64,000 nt of DNA from Thermoplasmata archaeon (lineage in GTDB: Archaea > Thermoplasmatota > Thermoplasmata > Thermoplasmatales > Thermoplasmataceae). The notes under the pieces were generated by a model, which saw only the letters and a program-made list of their open reading frames with translations, was not told the DNA's origin and did no database searches. A program made the translations under genes and the position numbers. The stretch covers positions 5,477 through 69,476 of the forward strand of contig JAJZIN010000002.1 of the NCBI GenBank assembly GCA_021810575.1. The letters are read 5' to 3'. This document shows, piece after piece, positions 33,741-41,714 of the stretch; positions within the stretch are counted from its first letter, which is position 1; each line of letters opens with the position of its first letter.

Positions 33741-34450
33741 ATAAGTGCCTTAAGTATTTTCCTAAATTCATCTATATTTCTCACAGATAATATTGCAGCA
33801 GTTTTTCCATTGCCTATATGTATGGTAAGGCATTCCGGACATTCCACAAAGCCATATTCATCAGTAGCTTCATCACCGGCAATCAGGCACTTTCTATCAT
33901 TCCGCAGGGCTCTTATTGCCCTTCCCTTATTCACTCCGGGTACCTTAAGTTCTATTAGGTTTATCCCATAATATATCTCCAGCCCATACTCCTTTCCAAG
34001 GATTTCTGCCTGTTTTATATATTCAGGTTTTAGGCTATCTGGCACCAGTCCAAGGTGAATCACGAACCCATATGGCTTCCTGTATGTTCTCACACCACTT
34101 CCATCTGGGAAGCGAACTTCATTCTCAAGTTTCCTGAAAGTATCAAAATATTTTGAAGAATTTTCAACAAACTCGATGGTTTTTCCCTTAAGATCTGCGA
34201 ACATTCCATGAAGATAAACATAGTTAAGGTTCAGATTTATGAATTTCTTTAGATCTTCAAGGGTTCTACCTGAAATTATATAAAGCTCATACAGCCTATC
34301 TATTTCTTTAAGGATTTCTCTTAATTCGTTATCCGCAAAGCAGAGTTCTGGATCCATGATTATGGGAACAAGAGTACCATCATAATCCAGAAATATCTGT
34401 GAGCCTTTTTCAATTCCCGTAAGGTACTTTTCAATGTCTTCTGTAATCAA
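33719..34450 (-). CDS. otsB: Trehalose-6-phosphate phosphatase
   Basis: The enzyme removes phosphate from trehalose-6-phosphate made by OtsA. The 243-residue HAD protein has LDYDGTLVP (Asp22/Asp24), ISGRTLEDL, the cap region, and NKGRAIRAL plus IAGDEATDEYGF for motifs III/IV. The start appears to be TTG directly after the otsA stop codon, with GGTGA 11 bases upstream, so the two genes are tightly coupled. Trehalose is a stress protectant common in Thermoplasmatales. Confidence 0.92.
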   Translation of the reverse strand: MITEDIEKYLTGIEKGSQIFLDYDGTLVPIIMDPELCFADNELREILKEIDRLYELYIISGRTLEDLKKFINLNLNYVYLHGMFADLKGKTIEFVENSSKYFDTFRKLENEVRFPDGSGVRTYRKPYGFVIHLGLVPDSLKPEYIKQAEILGKEYGLEIYYGINLIELKVPGVNKGRAIRALRNDRKCLIAGDEATDEYGFVECPECLTIHIGNGKTAAILSVRNIDEFRKILKALIQKPDIS

Positions 34451-35770
34451 TCAGTTTTTCACCAGCGTTCCAAGAATCCTGTTGGCCCACCATCTATCGT
34501 CGTGTTTTCTCAAAAAATCTTTCATGCTTCGCAATCTTCTAAGAATTTCACTATCTGGCATTCTCATGGCCATAGCAATCTTTTCTGATACATCATCATC
34601 TGAGTTGGGATTTGTCTTTATTGCTCCTCTTAGATATTCCGAAATCCCAGCAAACTCAGAAAGGATTAGAACTCCTTTCTTTGAAACTGCCACGTACTCC
34701 ATTGAGACCAGGTTCAGCCCATCCTTCATAGGTGTTATTAATGCTATATCACCCCAGCTATAATAGGTTTTAAGAATGTCCGAATTTATCTTTCTATACA
34801 TGTAAACAATTGGAACCCAGTTAAGGTTTCCATAAAGACCGTTTATTCTTCCTACATTCATTTCAAGTTTTTCCTTTAGCTTTTCATATTCTTCCACACC
34901 AATCCTGCTTGGCGTTACCATCATAAGATAAACAAATTTTTCCTTGAATTCAGGATATTTCTTTATAAACATCTCTATGGCATTAACTCTTTCCACGAGT
35001 CCCTTTGTATAATCAAGCCGGTCTATGGAGAATATAATCTTTTTATCTTCAAAAGGTCTCTTACCAGATTCAATCTGTTCATGAGAAAATGATTGATAAT
35101 CTATTCCAAGTGGAAAGGTAAACGTTCTTCTTTCAAGTTCTTTGTCATAACCCACCACTCTTTCGTAGGAATGTCTGAAATTTGTTCTGTATTTTTGCGT
35201 ATGAAAAGTGATGCTATTGCACATTGATATGCTTTTAACTATATCTTCCCTTTCAGGGAGGATGGTGTAGAATTCACTTGAGACCCAGGGGATATGCCAT
35301 GTAAAGAGAAGTTTATTCTTCACACCCATATCCCTCAGGTACTTCGGTACAAGTGATAGCTGATAATCGTGAACCCATATTACATCTTCAGAAGAAGCAG
35401 TATCTTTGATAACCTCTGCAAACTTTCTATTTACATGTCTGTAATAACCGTAAGCAATTGAATCGTGTTCTATCTTTTCCCTGAAATAGTGAAACAGTGG
35501 CCAGAGTGTACTGTTTGAATAGTCATCATAAAATCCTTTTTTTTCTCTGGGATTTAGCAGTATTCTTTTAATTCGATAGAGACCATTATTTTCATCCTGA
35601 TACAGATGGTCAGCGTTTCCATCACCCCAGCATATCCAGGTTCCCCTATCTCTCTCTATAATTTTCTTCAGTCCTGTGGCTACACCCCCTACATTTTCCT
35701 GCTTAATTATGCGGTTATTTTTTTTCTCATAGGAATAGGGACCCCTGCTTGTAACCATTATCACGGACAC
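34451..35770 (-). CDS. otsA: Trehalose-6-phosphate synthase
   Basis: OtsA (GT20) transfers glucose from a nucleotide sugar to glucose-6-phosphate. The 439-residue product shows VGGVATGLKKII near the N-terminus, VWVHDYQLSLVPKYLR, a UDP-glucose-binding part IDRLDYTKGLVERVNA and the C-terminal TPMKDGLNLVSMEYVA with SEFAGISEYL. The first in-frame start is GTG 35770, which falls at the predicted transcription start from TATA 35792-35799; ATG 35758 is an alternative. It is slightly shorter than bacterial OtsA (about 470). Confidence 0.93.
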   Translation of the reverse strand: MSVIMVTSRGPYSYEKKNNRIIKQENVGGVATGLKKIIERDRGTWICWGDGNADHLYQDENNGLYRIKRILLNPREKKGFYDDYSNSTLWPLFHYFREKIEHDSIAYGYYRHVNRKFAEVIKDTASSEDVIWVHDYQLSLVPKYLRDMGVKNKLLFTWHIPWVSSEFYTILPEREDIVKSISMCNSITFHTQKYRTNFRHSYERVVGYDKELERRTFTFPLGIDYQSFSHEQIESGKRPFEDKKIIFSIDRLDYTKGLVERVNAIEMFIKKYPEFKEKFVYLMMVTPSRIGVEEYEKLKEKLEMNVGRINGLYGNLNWVPIVYMYRKINSDILKTYYSWGDIALITPMKDGLNLVSMEYVAVSKKGVLILSEFAGISEYLRGAIKTNPNSDDDVSEKIAMAMRMPDSEILRRLRSMKDFLRKHDDRWWANRILGTLVKN

Positions 35771-35791
35771 AGAGTTAAAAGGGTTTGAGAG

Positions 35792-35799
35792 TATAAAAA
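35792..35799 (-). promoter_or_regulatory. TATA box of otsA-otsB
   Basis: On the minus strand TTTTTATA is centred 26 bases before the otsA GTG at 35770, consistent with a leaderless mRNA starting on a GTG codon. Confidence 0.5.
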
Positions 35800-35901
35800 T
35801 CTTCGGCTAATTATGAAATCCTTAGTGGAATGATAAATATGAAGAAGATGAGATTACGTTGAGAAAATAGGACATACTATGAAGGAAGGACATATACAAA
35901 A

Positions 35902-35911
35902 ACCTTAAAAT
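35902..35911 (+). promoter_or_regulatory. TATA box of the 5S rRNA gene
   Basis: ACCTTAAAAT is centred about 26 bases before the start of the 5S sequence at 35931. Confidence 0.55.
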
Positions 35912-35930
35912 AGACCTGATATATATCTGA

Positions 35931-36053
35931 GTGTGACGGTCATAGTGACGGGGTAACACCCGGTCTCATTCCGAACCCGATGGTAAAGCCCGTTACGTAT
36001 CACGTGTGTACTATGTTCCGCGAGGGCATGGAAAGCGTGGTTCGCTGTCACTT
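35931..36053 (+). rRNA. rrf: 5S ribosomal RNA
   Basis: About 120 bases form a 5S rRNA. The ends pair (GTGAC near 35933 with GTCAC near 36047-36051), the loop sequence CATTCCGAACCCG is the highly conserved helix III region, and GCGAGGGCATGG is the helix IV/V side. It stands alone, with its own TATA box upstream and a T tract downstream, and no 23S or 16S gene is adjacent. Unlinked rRNA genes are a known Thermoplasma trait. The exact ends are uncertain by two to three bases. Confidence 0.93.
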
Positions 36054-36065
36054 TTTTGCTTTTTT
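36052..36065 (+). terminator. T-tract terminator after 5S rRNA
   Basis: Two runs of T (TTTTTT, GC, TTTTTT) follow directly after the 5S rRNA end. Oligo-T is the usual archaeal termination signal. Confidence 0.6.
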
Positions 36066-36120
36066 AAGGTTTTTATATTTAGATTCGCGTCTTTGTACCT
36101 TTATCAGTTCAAAACAAAAT

Positions 36121-36129
36121 ATTTTAATA
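36121..36129 (+). promoter_or_regulatory. TATA box of the DUF3311-symporter pair
   Basis: ATTTTAATA lies about 28 bases before the ATG at 36153, which again predicts a leaderless mRNA. Confidence 0.45.
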
Positions 36130-36152
36130 CTACTCTACATTAGTTTGTGTTA

Positions 36153-36362
36153 ATGAATAACATTGCTAAGTTCATTATGCTGGTGATCCCATATGTTTTC
36201 ATGACTGTGGGTTTCACTATATATGATAGGGTTCAGCCTGAAATTGGTGGATGGCCATTTTTCTACTGGTATCAACTGATGTGGATTTTTATAGCGGCCA
36301 TATTCACTTTCTCGGTCTATACAATCGAAACTCGTGAGCACAAAGCAAGAGGTGCTGCCTGA
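36153..36362 (+). CDS. DUF3311 small membrane protein
   Basis: The 69-residue protein has two membrane segments (about residues 4-22 and 37-56), separated by a short loop with PEIGGWPFFYWYQ; this YW-rich turn fits DUF3311. DUF3311 genes typically precede sodium/solute symporters of the MctP type, as here, where the stop codon shares a base with the next start. The likely role is as a small accessory subunit of the symporter. ATG 36153 is preferred over GTG 36147 on TATA spacing. Confidence 0.72.
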   Translation: MNNIAKFIMLVIPYVFMTVGFTIYDRVQPEIGGWPFFYWYQLMWIFIAAIFTFSVYTIETREHKARGAA

Positions 36363-37897
36363 TGGCGTACTTCAATACAATTGATTATGTTTTGTTCTTT
36401 GTGATGGTTGCTGTAGTGCTCTTCGCAGGATTCATAGCATATTTTTGGAGAAAGCCAAAAACAATGTCAGATATGAATGAGTGGGGTCTGGGAGGAAGTA
36501 AGTTTGGAACCATTGTAATATGGTTCCTCCTGGGTGGTGATCTTTACACTGCCTATACATTGATAGCTGTTCCTGGAGTCGCATCTGACAGTGGTGCACT
36601 TGCAATGTTTGCAATTACATATGGTATAATGATATACCCAATAGTATATGCTACAATGCCAAGGCTCTACTCTGTATCCAGAAAGAGAGGTTATATAACT
36701 TCATCAGACTTCGTCAAGGATAGATTCAACTCCAGAATGCTTGCAATGTTGATCGGTCTAACAGGTGTGGTCGCTGAACTTCCATACATAGCACTTCAAA
36801 TTGTGAGCATAAAAGCAGTTCTTACTGTAATGAGCCTGCCTGTTACTTACACTTTAATTATAGCCTACGTCCTTGTTGGACTGTTCACTTTTCTAAGTGG
36901 TTTAAGGGGGCCAGCACTTACTGCAATTCTAAAGGATGCGATCATATGGGTCGTGGTTCTAACGGTAATAATCTATGTTCCTTACAGGCTTGGAGGCTTT
37001 GGAAACATTTTCCATCAGGCTTCCATCTTATTCGGGACAAAAACTGTAGCAAACCCACACCCAAATGCTAATGCACCTCTCTTTGAAAGTCCTACCCTGG
37101 CTCTGGGATATACAACTCTTGCACTAGGATCCGCTCTGGCATTATTCCTGTATCCTCACGGAGTCACCGGAACTCTTGCATCAAAGGATGTAAAAACCAT
37201 AAAAAGGAACTCTTCTCTTTTACCACTTTATAATGTGCTTTTATTGATTGTTGCTGTAATGGGAATAGCTGCAGTTGTTGCAAACAATGGCGTATTCTCA
37301 TCGGCTAACTCATCTTTTGCCATACCAGACCTCATAAAAGACATGTTTCCATCACTATTTACATCATTTGCATACGCGGCAATTGTCATTGGAAGTGTGG
37401 TACCAGCATCCATAATGGCCATAGCTTCGGCAAACCTGCTCACAAGGAATGTGTATCTTGAATATATAAATCCTAAAGCATCTTCCAGAACTCAGGCATG
37501 GCTCTCGAGAGTTCTTGTACTTGTTGTAATCATTGCATCAATAGCATTCTCCATAGTCCCTGCTGCCTCAGCAAACATCGTTTACCTGCAAACCTTTGGT
37601 GGAGCATTTATCCTTCAAACACTGCCAGCAGTTTATATCGCCCTATATACAAGGAGATTTAACAAATGGTCTATTGGTCTGGGATGGATAGTTGGTCTAT
37701 CCACAACTCTTTACCTGCTATTCTCCCTTAATTTTGCAGGGTCTCTGTACAAAACATTTGACTACATGTATGTTGGAATAGCTGCACTCTTACTGAATCT
37801 GCTTACGGTTTTTGTTGTCCATTTCATTTTCAGGCTTCTGGGCAAAGAAAAGGACGAGGGAATCATTGAAAATTCAGAATTAGTTCCAGACTACTAA
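36362..37897 (+). CDS. Sodium:solute symporter family (SSS) permease
   Basis: The 511-residue protein has about 13 membrane segments with SSS features: DMNEWGLGGSKFG (the family's xxNxxLGGR-like region), LLGGDLYTAYTLIAVPG near the unwound first core helix, LRGPALTAILKDAIIWVVV and a later SANLLTRNVYLEYINPKAS loop. With DUF3311 next to it, it resembles monocarboxylate permease MctP; the substrate (a short organic acid) and coupling ion are inference. An organic-acid importer would fit a heterotrophic acidophile. Confidence 0.87.
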   Translation: MAYFNTIDYVLFFVMVAVVLFAGFIAYFWRKPKTMSDMNEWGLGGSKFGTIVIWFLLGGDLYTAYTLIAVPGVASDSGALAMFAITYGIMIYPIVYATMPRLYSVSRKRGYITSSDFVKDRFNSRMLAMLIGLTGVVAELPYIALQIVSIKAVLTVMSLPVTYTLIIAYVLVGLFTFLSGLRGPALTAILKDAIIWVVVLTVIIYVPYRLGGFGNIFHQASILFGTKTVANPHPNANAPLFESPTLALGYTTLALGSALALFLYPHGVTGTLASKDVKTIKRNSSLLPLYNVLLLIVAVMGIAAVVANNGVFSSANSSFAIPDLIKDMFPSLFTSFAYAAIVIGSVVPASIMAIASANLLTRNVYLEYINPKASSRTQAWLSRVLVLVVIIASIAFSIVPAASANIVYLQTFGGAFILQTLPAVYIALYTRRFNKWSIGLGWIVGLSTTLYLLFSLNFAGSLYKTFDYMYVGIAALLLNLLTVFVVHFIFRLLGKEKDEGIIENSELVPDY

Positions 37898-37930
37898 TTT
37901 TAAAAATTTTTTTTAATATTTTTTAATTTA
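37898..37930. terminator. T/A tract between convergent genes
   Basis: A 33-base stretch of almost only T and A, with runs of eight and six T on the plus strand, separates the symporter stop from the mtnA stop. It probably terminates the symporter transcript. Confidence 0.45.
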
Positions 37931-38962
37931 AGCTGTTGGAGTGGTAGTTCTCATGAAAAGATCACTCTGTACTTTCCTTTTTAAGTCTCCAAGCTGGTCA
38001 GGTCTAAAAATTCCGTATTCAGTAATATATCCCGAGACATACCTGTTAGCCGTTACATCAAACGCGGGATTCCTTGCCTTGCTGTTTTCCGGTCCAATTT
38101 TTTTACCATTTACAACAAGCACCTCTTCCTGGTCTCTCTCCTCTATGGGAATTTCATCCCCAGTTTTTAGATTGAAGTCGAATGTTGTCCCTGGTGCTGC
38201 AACGTAAAATGGAATACCATTCTCCTTTGCAAGAACAGCCTTCTCATATGTACCTATCTTGTTTGCAAAATCCCCATTTGCACAGATCCTGTCCGCACCA
38301 ACAATTGCCAGATTCACATCGCCCTTCTTCATGAAATATCCGGCTGCATTGTCTGCAATGATGGCATGATCGATTCCTTCCTGCTCCAGTTCCCACGCGG
38401 TCAGCTTTGCTCCCTGAAGCCTTGGTCTTGTTTCATCTACAAAAACGAATATGTTTTTGCCACTTTCCTTTGCGTATCTCATAGGAGCAAGGGCAGTCCC
38501 CCAGTCAACGACTGCAAGGGCTCCTGCGTTGCAGTGTGTTAGAATCTTTGATCCATCAGCTATCAGTGCGTTACCATATTCTCCTATCTTCTTGCACCTT
38601 CCACTTACTTCCTGACTGTATCTCTCAGCTGCGTGAATATCAAACCCATTGCTCTTCATGAAATCTATGGCCTTGAACAGGTCGTAAGCAGTTGGTCTCG
38701 TTTTTCTTATCTTTTCAACTGCCTCTTCCATATTTTCTCCCTTGATCTTCGCAAGGGCAAGACCATAGGCAGCAGTAACACCAATAGCAGGGGCACCCCT
38801 TACAACCATGTGTTTAATTGCATATGCAATATCATCTGAATTTTTAGCCCTGTAAAATTCGATCTTTTCAGGAAGGTCCCTCTGCTCTATCAGTACAACT
38901 TCATCTTTCTCAAACCAGACTGACCTGAATTTTCTCTCTTCACCATCAACGTTAATCTTCAT
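37928..38962 (-). CDS. mtnA: Methylthioribose-1-phosphate isomerase
   Basis: MtnA converts methylthioribose-1-phosphate to methylthioribulose-1-phosphate in methionine salvage. Signature regions are all present: HMVVRGAPAIGVTAAYGLAL, ILTHCNAGALAVVDWGTAL with the catalytic Cys, VDETRPRLQGAKLTAWEL and GADRICANGDFANKIGTYEKAVLA with the catalytic Asp. GADRI rather than GADAI favours MtnA over ribose-1,5-bisphosphate isomerase. ATG 38962 is chosen over an in-frame TTG at 38971 because AGGTTGAT precedes it. It appears as a single gene. Confidence 0.92.
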   Translation of the reverse strand: MKINVDGEERKFRSVWFEKDEVVLIEQRDLPEKIEFYRAKNSDDIAYAIKHMVVRGAPAIGVTAAYGLALAKIKGENMEEAVEKIRKTRPTAYDLFKAIDFMKSNGFDIHAAERYSQEVSGRCKKIGEYGNALIADGSKILTHCNAGALAVVDWGTALAPMRYAKESGKNIFVFVDETRPRLQGAKLTAWELEQEGIDHAIIADNAAGYFMKKGDVNLAIVGADRICANGDFANKIGTYEKAVLAKENGIPFYVAAPGTTFDFNLKTGDEIPIEERDQEEVLVVNGKKIGPENSKARNPAFDVTANRYVSGYITEYGIFRPDQLGDLKRKVQSDLFMRTTTPTA

Positions 38963-39026
38963 TGAAATCAACCTAATATTTCATTTTCCTATTAAACACA
39001 TTGTCCATATTTCACTATCTAATTCA

Positions 39027-41036
39027 TTACCAGATCTTAATCTTCCTGAATCTTGAGTTTTTCTTTGAACTTAGATTACTGAATACGTTCTCAAAATCCT
39101 CATGGACCTTTGCTGGAATTTCCGCTCTTATCTTTGCAGGTGAGTGAGGATCATTTGATATTTGATATCTCAACGCATCTTCCTTTACAGATTCTCTCCA
39201 GCTCTGAGCCCATCCAAGAAAGAATCTCTGCTCAGGGGTCAGTCCATCTATGTTCTTTCTCATTTCAGGGTTTTTACTCAATCTTCTCTGGAGTGCTTCG
39301 AATGCAATACTTACCCCTCCAAGATCTGCAATATTCTCACCAAGGGTAAGTTCTCCATTAACCTTCAGTCCCGGTAACACCTCCAAACTGCTGTAAATGT
39401 CGACGACTTCCTTTGCCCTATCCATGAATGCCCTGTCATCGTCTTCTGACCACCATTCCTTCAGGTTTCCATCAAGATCAAACTTTCTACCCTCATCATC
39501 AAATCCATGGGAAATCTCGTGAGCAATTGTACCTCCAGTAGCTCCGTAATTAACGGCATCATCCATTTCTGGATCGAAGAAGGGTGGCTGGAGAATACCT
39601 GCTGGAAATACTATCTCATTGTCCGTTGGTGAGAAATAGGCGTTTACTGTTGGTGGTGTCATCCCCCAAAGTTCCCGATCCACATCCTTTCCAGCCCTTG
39701 ATGTTTTTCTGTTGAACTCAAACTGGTTGCATCTCAAAACATTTCCCAAAAAGTCATCCTTTGTTATTTTTATAGAAGAATAATCAATGAATTTAGAAGG
39801 GTAACCTATTTTAGCTCTGAATTTACTAAATTTTTCCAGGGCTTTCTCCTTTGTTTGTTCTCCCATCCAGGGAAGACTCTTAATCCTTTCAACAAATACT
39901 TCCCTTAGGTCCTCTACCATATCGTGCATTCTTTTTCTGGATTCTTCTCCAAATTCTCTGTCCACATAGAGTTTCCCGAGGGCTTCACCCATTGTTTCGT
40001 CTACTATGAAAACAACCTTCTTCCATCTCTTCTCCATCTCATTCTGTCCTAGAAGTTTCTTGCGGAAAAAGTCAAAATCCTCTTTTTCTACCTCTTCATG
40101 AAGGTATGGAGCGGCAAAATGAAGAACTTTCCACGTAAGATATTCTTTCCATTCTTCCAGAGAATATTGTTCTTTCAGCAACGAAACTCCTTCGAAAAAT
40201 TCAGGTTGCCCTACTATTAAGTAATCCATTTTATCAAGTTCAGTATCCAGTAAATATTTTCGCATGCTGATATTACCGAAAATTTTGTCAGCATCTTTCA
40301 TTTCTACCCTGTTGTAATTCCTTTCAGGGTCCCTCAGTTCAACAGGTTTTCTGCTTGCCCTAGCCATTTCTGTTTCTATATTCATCACAGTTTCTGATAT
40401 TTTTTCTGCCTTTTCTTTTTCAACCCCGTTAAGTTCAAACATTTTTTTTAAATGTGCTTTGTACTCAATTCTTATTTGTTTAAAATTATCTTCAAGATAA
40501 TAATCCCTGTTGGGAAGTGCCAATCCTCCCTGATTAAGATACACTGCGTATTTGTTGCTCTGCTTCTCGTCATTATCCACTTCCAATCTAAAAAGCGCTC
40601 TTATTCCTGATCTGTGTAAAAAGGCTATTATTTCTGGAATATCCTCTTTATCTTTCATTTCATTTATTTTATATAGTATTTCTTCCAGTGGTTTAAATCT
40701 CAAACTATTTATTAATTTCAAATCCATGGCTGAAATATAATATCTCCCCAGCTGGGCTTCAAGGCCCTTATCTTCATGGAAACTTTTTTTGGCGCATTCT
40801 TCAAGTATCTTACCAAGTATAAATCTGTTCCACTCTATAAGTTCCCAGGTTGCCCCCCACATAAATTTATCTTCAGGTATGGGATGGGTATCAACCCACT
40901 TTCCACAGGAATATGTAAAAAAATCATCTATGGGATCCACACTCTTATCTAAAAATGAAGTGGAGAAGACTGGTTTTTCAGGTCTTTCATCATCGCTTAT
41001 GGGTTTTATTCTTTCAAAAAGGTCTTCGGTTTTCAC
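39027..41036 (-). CDS. pepO: M13-family metallopeptidase (PepO/neprilysin-like)
   Basis: The 669-residue zinc peptidase has the M13 hallmarks: HEISHGFDDEG (HExxH at 506-510), GENIADLGG with the third zinc ligand Glu567, the substrate region NAYFSPTDNEIVFPAGILQPPFF and a C-terminal Trp. No signal peptide or membrane anchor is seen, unlike eukaryotic neprilysins, so it is likely cytosolic and digests oligopeptides downstream of the proteasome. The start is GTG 41036, 26 bases after the TATA element at 41058-41068. Confidence 0.93.
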   Translation of the reverse strand: MKTEDLFERIKPISDDERPEKPVFSTSFLDKSVDPIDDFFTYSCGKWVDTHPIPEDKFMWGATWELIEWNRFILGKILEECAKKSFHEDKGLEAQLGRYYISAMDLKLINSLRFKPLEEILYKINEMKDKEDIPEIIAFLHRSGIRALFRLEVDNDEKQSNKYAVYLNQGGLALPNRDYYLEDNFKQIRIEYKAHLKKMFELNGVEKEKAEKISETVMNIETEMARASRKPVELRDPERNYNRVEMKDADKIFGNISMRKYLLDTELDKMDYLIVGQPEFFEGVSLLKEQYSLEEWKEYLTWKVLHFAAPYLHEEVEKEDFDFFRKKLLGQNEMEKRWKKVVFIVDETMGEALGKLYVDREFGEESRKRMHDMVEDLREVFVERIKSLPWMGEQTKEKALEKFSKFRAKIGYPSKFIDYSSIKITKDDFLGNVLRCNQFEFNRKTSRAGKDVDRELWGMTPPTVNAYFSPTDNEIVFPAGILQPPFFDPEMDDAVNYGATGGTIAHEISHGFDDEGRKFDLDGNLKEWWSEDDDRAFMDRAKEVVDIYSSLEVLPGLKVNGELTLGENIADLGGVSIAFEALQRRLSKNPEMRKNIDGLTPEQRFFLGWAQSWRESVKEDALRYQISNDPHSPAKIRAEIPAKVHEDFENVFSNLSSKKNSRFRKIKIW

Positions 41037-41057
41037 TATCTGGCATAAGGAAATGGT

Positions 41058-41068
41058 AAAATAAATTT
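41058..41068 (-). promoter_or_regulatory. TATA box of pepO
   Basis: On the minus strand AAATTTATTTT is centred 27 bases before the GTG start at 41036, consistent with a leaderless mRNA. Confidence 0.45.
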
Positions 41069-41319
41069 ACTAATCTTAGATTCAAGGCAATAGAGTTTGC
41101 ATAAGCCTATATTCATCAATTTACTGGTTTGTCATGATTCCTGCGAACGGAATAAAATGGTAGATCAATCACTTTTCTCCCAGAAGAGCAGGCTTATTAG
41201 TTAAGCTTTTATGCTAAAAGGTAATGATACTCTGTATCTAAAAAGGTTTAAAGTCAGCATGCAGTACTTTAGGGATTCTATGGGTTTTCACGTGCAGAAT
41301 ATTGCCAATTATAAAGAAT

Positions 41320-41328
41320 GTTTATATT
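41320..41328 (+). promoter_or_regulatory. TATA box of the tRNA-Lys/rpoH transcript
   Basis: GTTTATATT is centred about 38 bases before the tRNA; initiation near 41350 gives a short leader to be removed by RNase P. Confidence 0.45.
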
Positions 41329-41361
41329 GGAAAAAGTTATTCACATCGCCGGCAAAATTAA

Positions 41362-41435
41362 GGGCCCATAGCTCAGCTAGGTAGAGCATCTGGCTTTTAA
41401 CCAGAGGGTCAGGGGTTCGAACCCCCTTGGGCCCG
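41362..41435 (+). tRNA. tRNA-Lys (anticodon TTT)
   Basis: A 74-base cloverleaf is visible: acceptor GGGCCCA paired with TGGGCCC, D arm GCTC/GAGC, anticodon stem TCTGG/CCAGA around loop CTTTTAA (anticodon TTT) and T loop TTCGAAC in stem GGGG/CCCC. There is no intron and CCA is not encoded. It ends 15 bases before the rpoH ATG, so the mRNA may start at the tRNA 3' cleavage. Confidence 0.95.
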
Positions 41436-41450
41436 TTAAGAGGGATAAAA

Positions 41451-41714
41451 ATGAGTAAATTTAACGTGTTGCACCACGAATTGGTCCCAGAACATTATTT
41501 GGTAGAGGAAAAGGATGAGGCTGCTATTTTAAAGAAGCTACATACAGAGAAAGGAATGTTGCCCCATATTAACGTCACAGACCCTGCTATTAAAGCACTA
41601 ATGGAGATTCATGGGGATATTGGACCTAATAGAATAATTAAGATTGTTAGAAAGAACCCTAATGTAGGAATTACAGAATACTACAGGGTCACAACCAGTG
41701 AGGTTTTAAAATGA
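41451..41714 (+). CDS. rpoH: RNA polymerase subunit H (Rpb5 C-terminal)
   Basis: RpoH corresponds to the assembly domain of eukaryotic Rpb5. The 87-residue product begins [20 protein letters not shown] and has [18 protein letters not shown] and [15 protein letters not shown], followed by [10 protein letters not shown], all family hallmarks. The upstream in-frame start at 41427 lies inside the tRNA, so ATG 41451 after GAGGGATAAAA is used. ATGA overlap with rpoB. Confidence 0.95.
   Translation: MSKFNVLHHELVPEHYLVEEKDEAAILKKLHTEKGMLPHINVTDPAIKALMEIHGDIGPNRIIKIVRKNPNVGITEYYRVTTSEVLK

Larger units (their letters stand above)
41037..41361. other. Intergenic region before tRNA-Lys
   Basis: This 325-base AT-rich gap separates the divergent pepO and tRNA-Lys/rpoH units. 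It holds the pepO TATA element (41058-41068) and the tRNA TATA element (41320-41328). A further TATA-like GGTTTAAAG lies at about 41244. No open reading frame of note and no convincing small RNA is visible. Confidence 0.4.

Noticed and set aside
41037..41361. Box C/D or other small RNA gene
   Set aside because: Isolated TGAT- and CTGA-like words occur but not in proper C/D spacing with a kink-turn stem.
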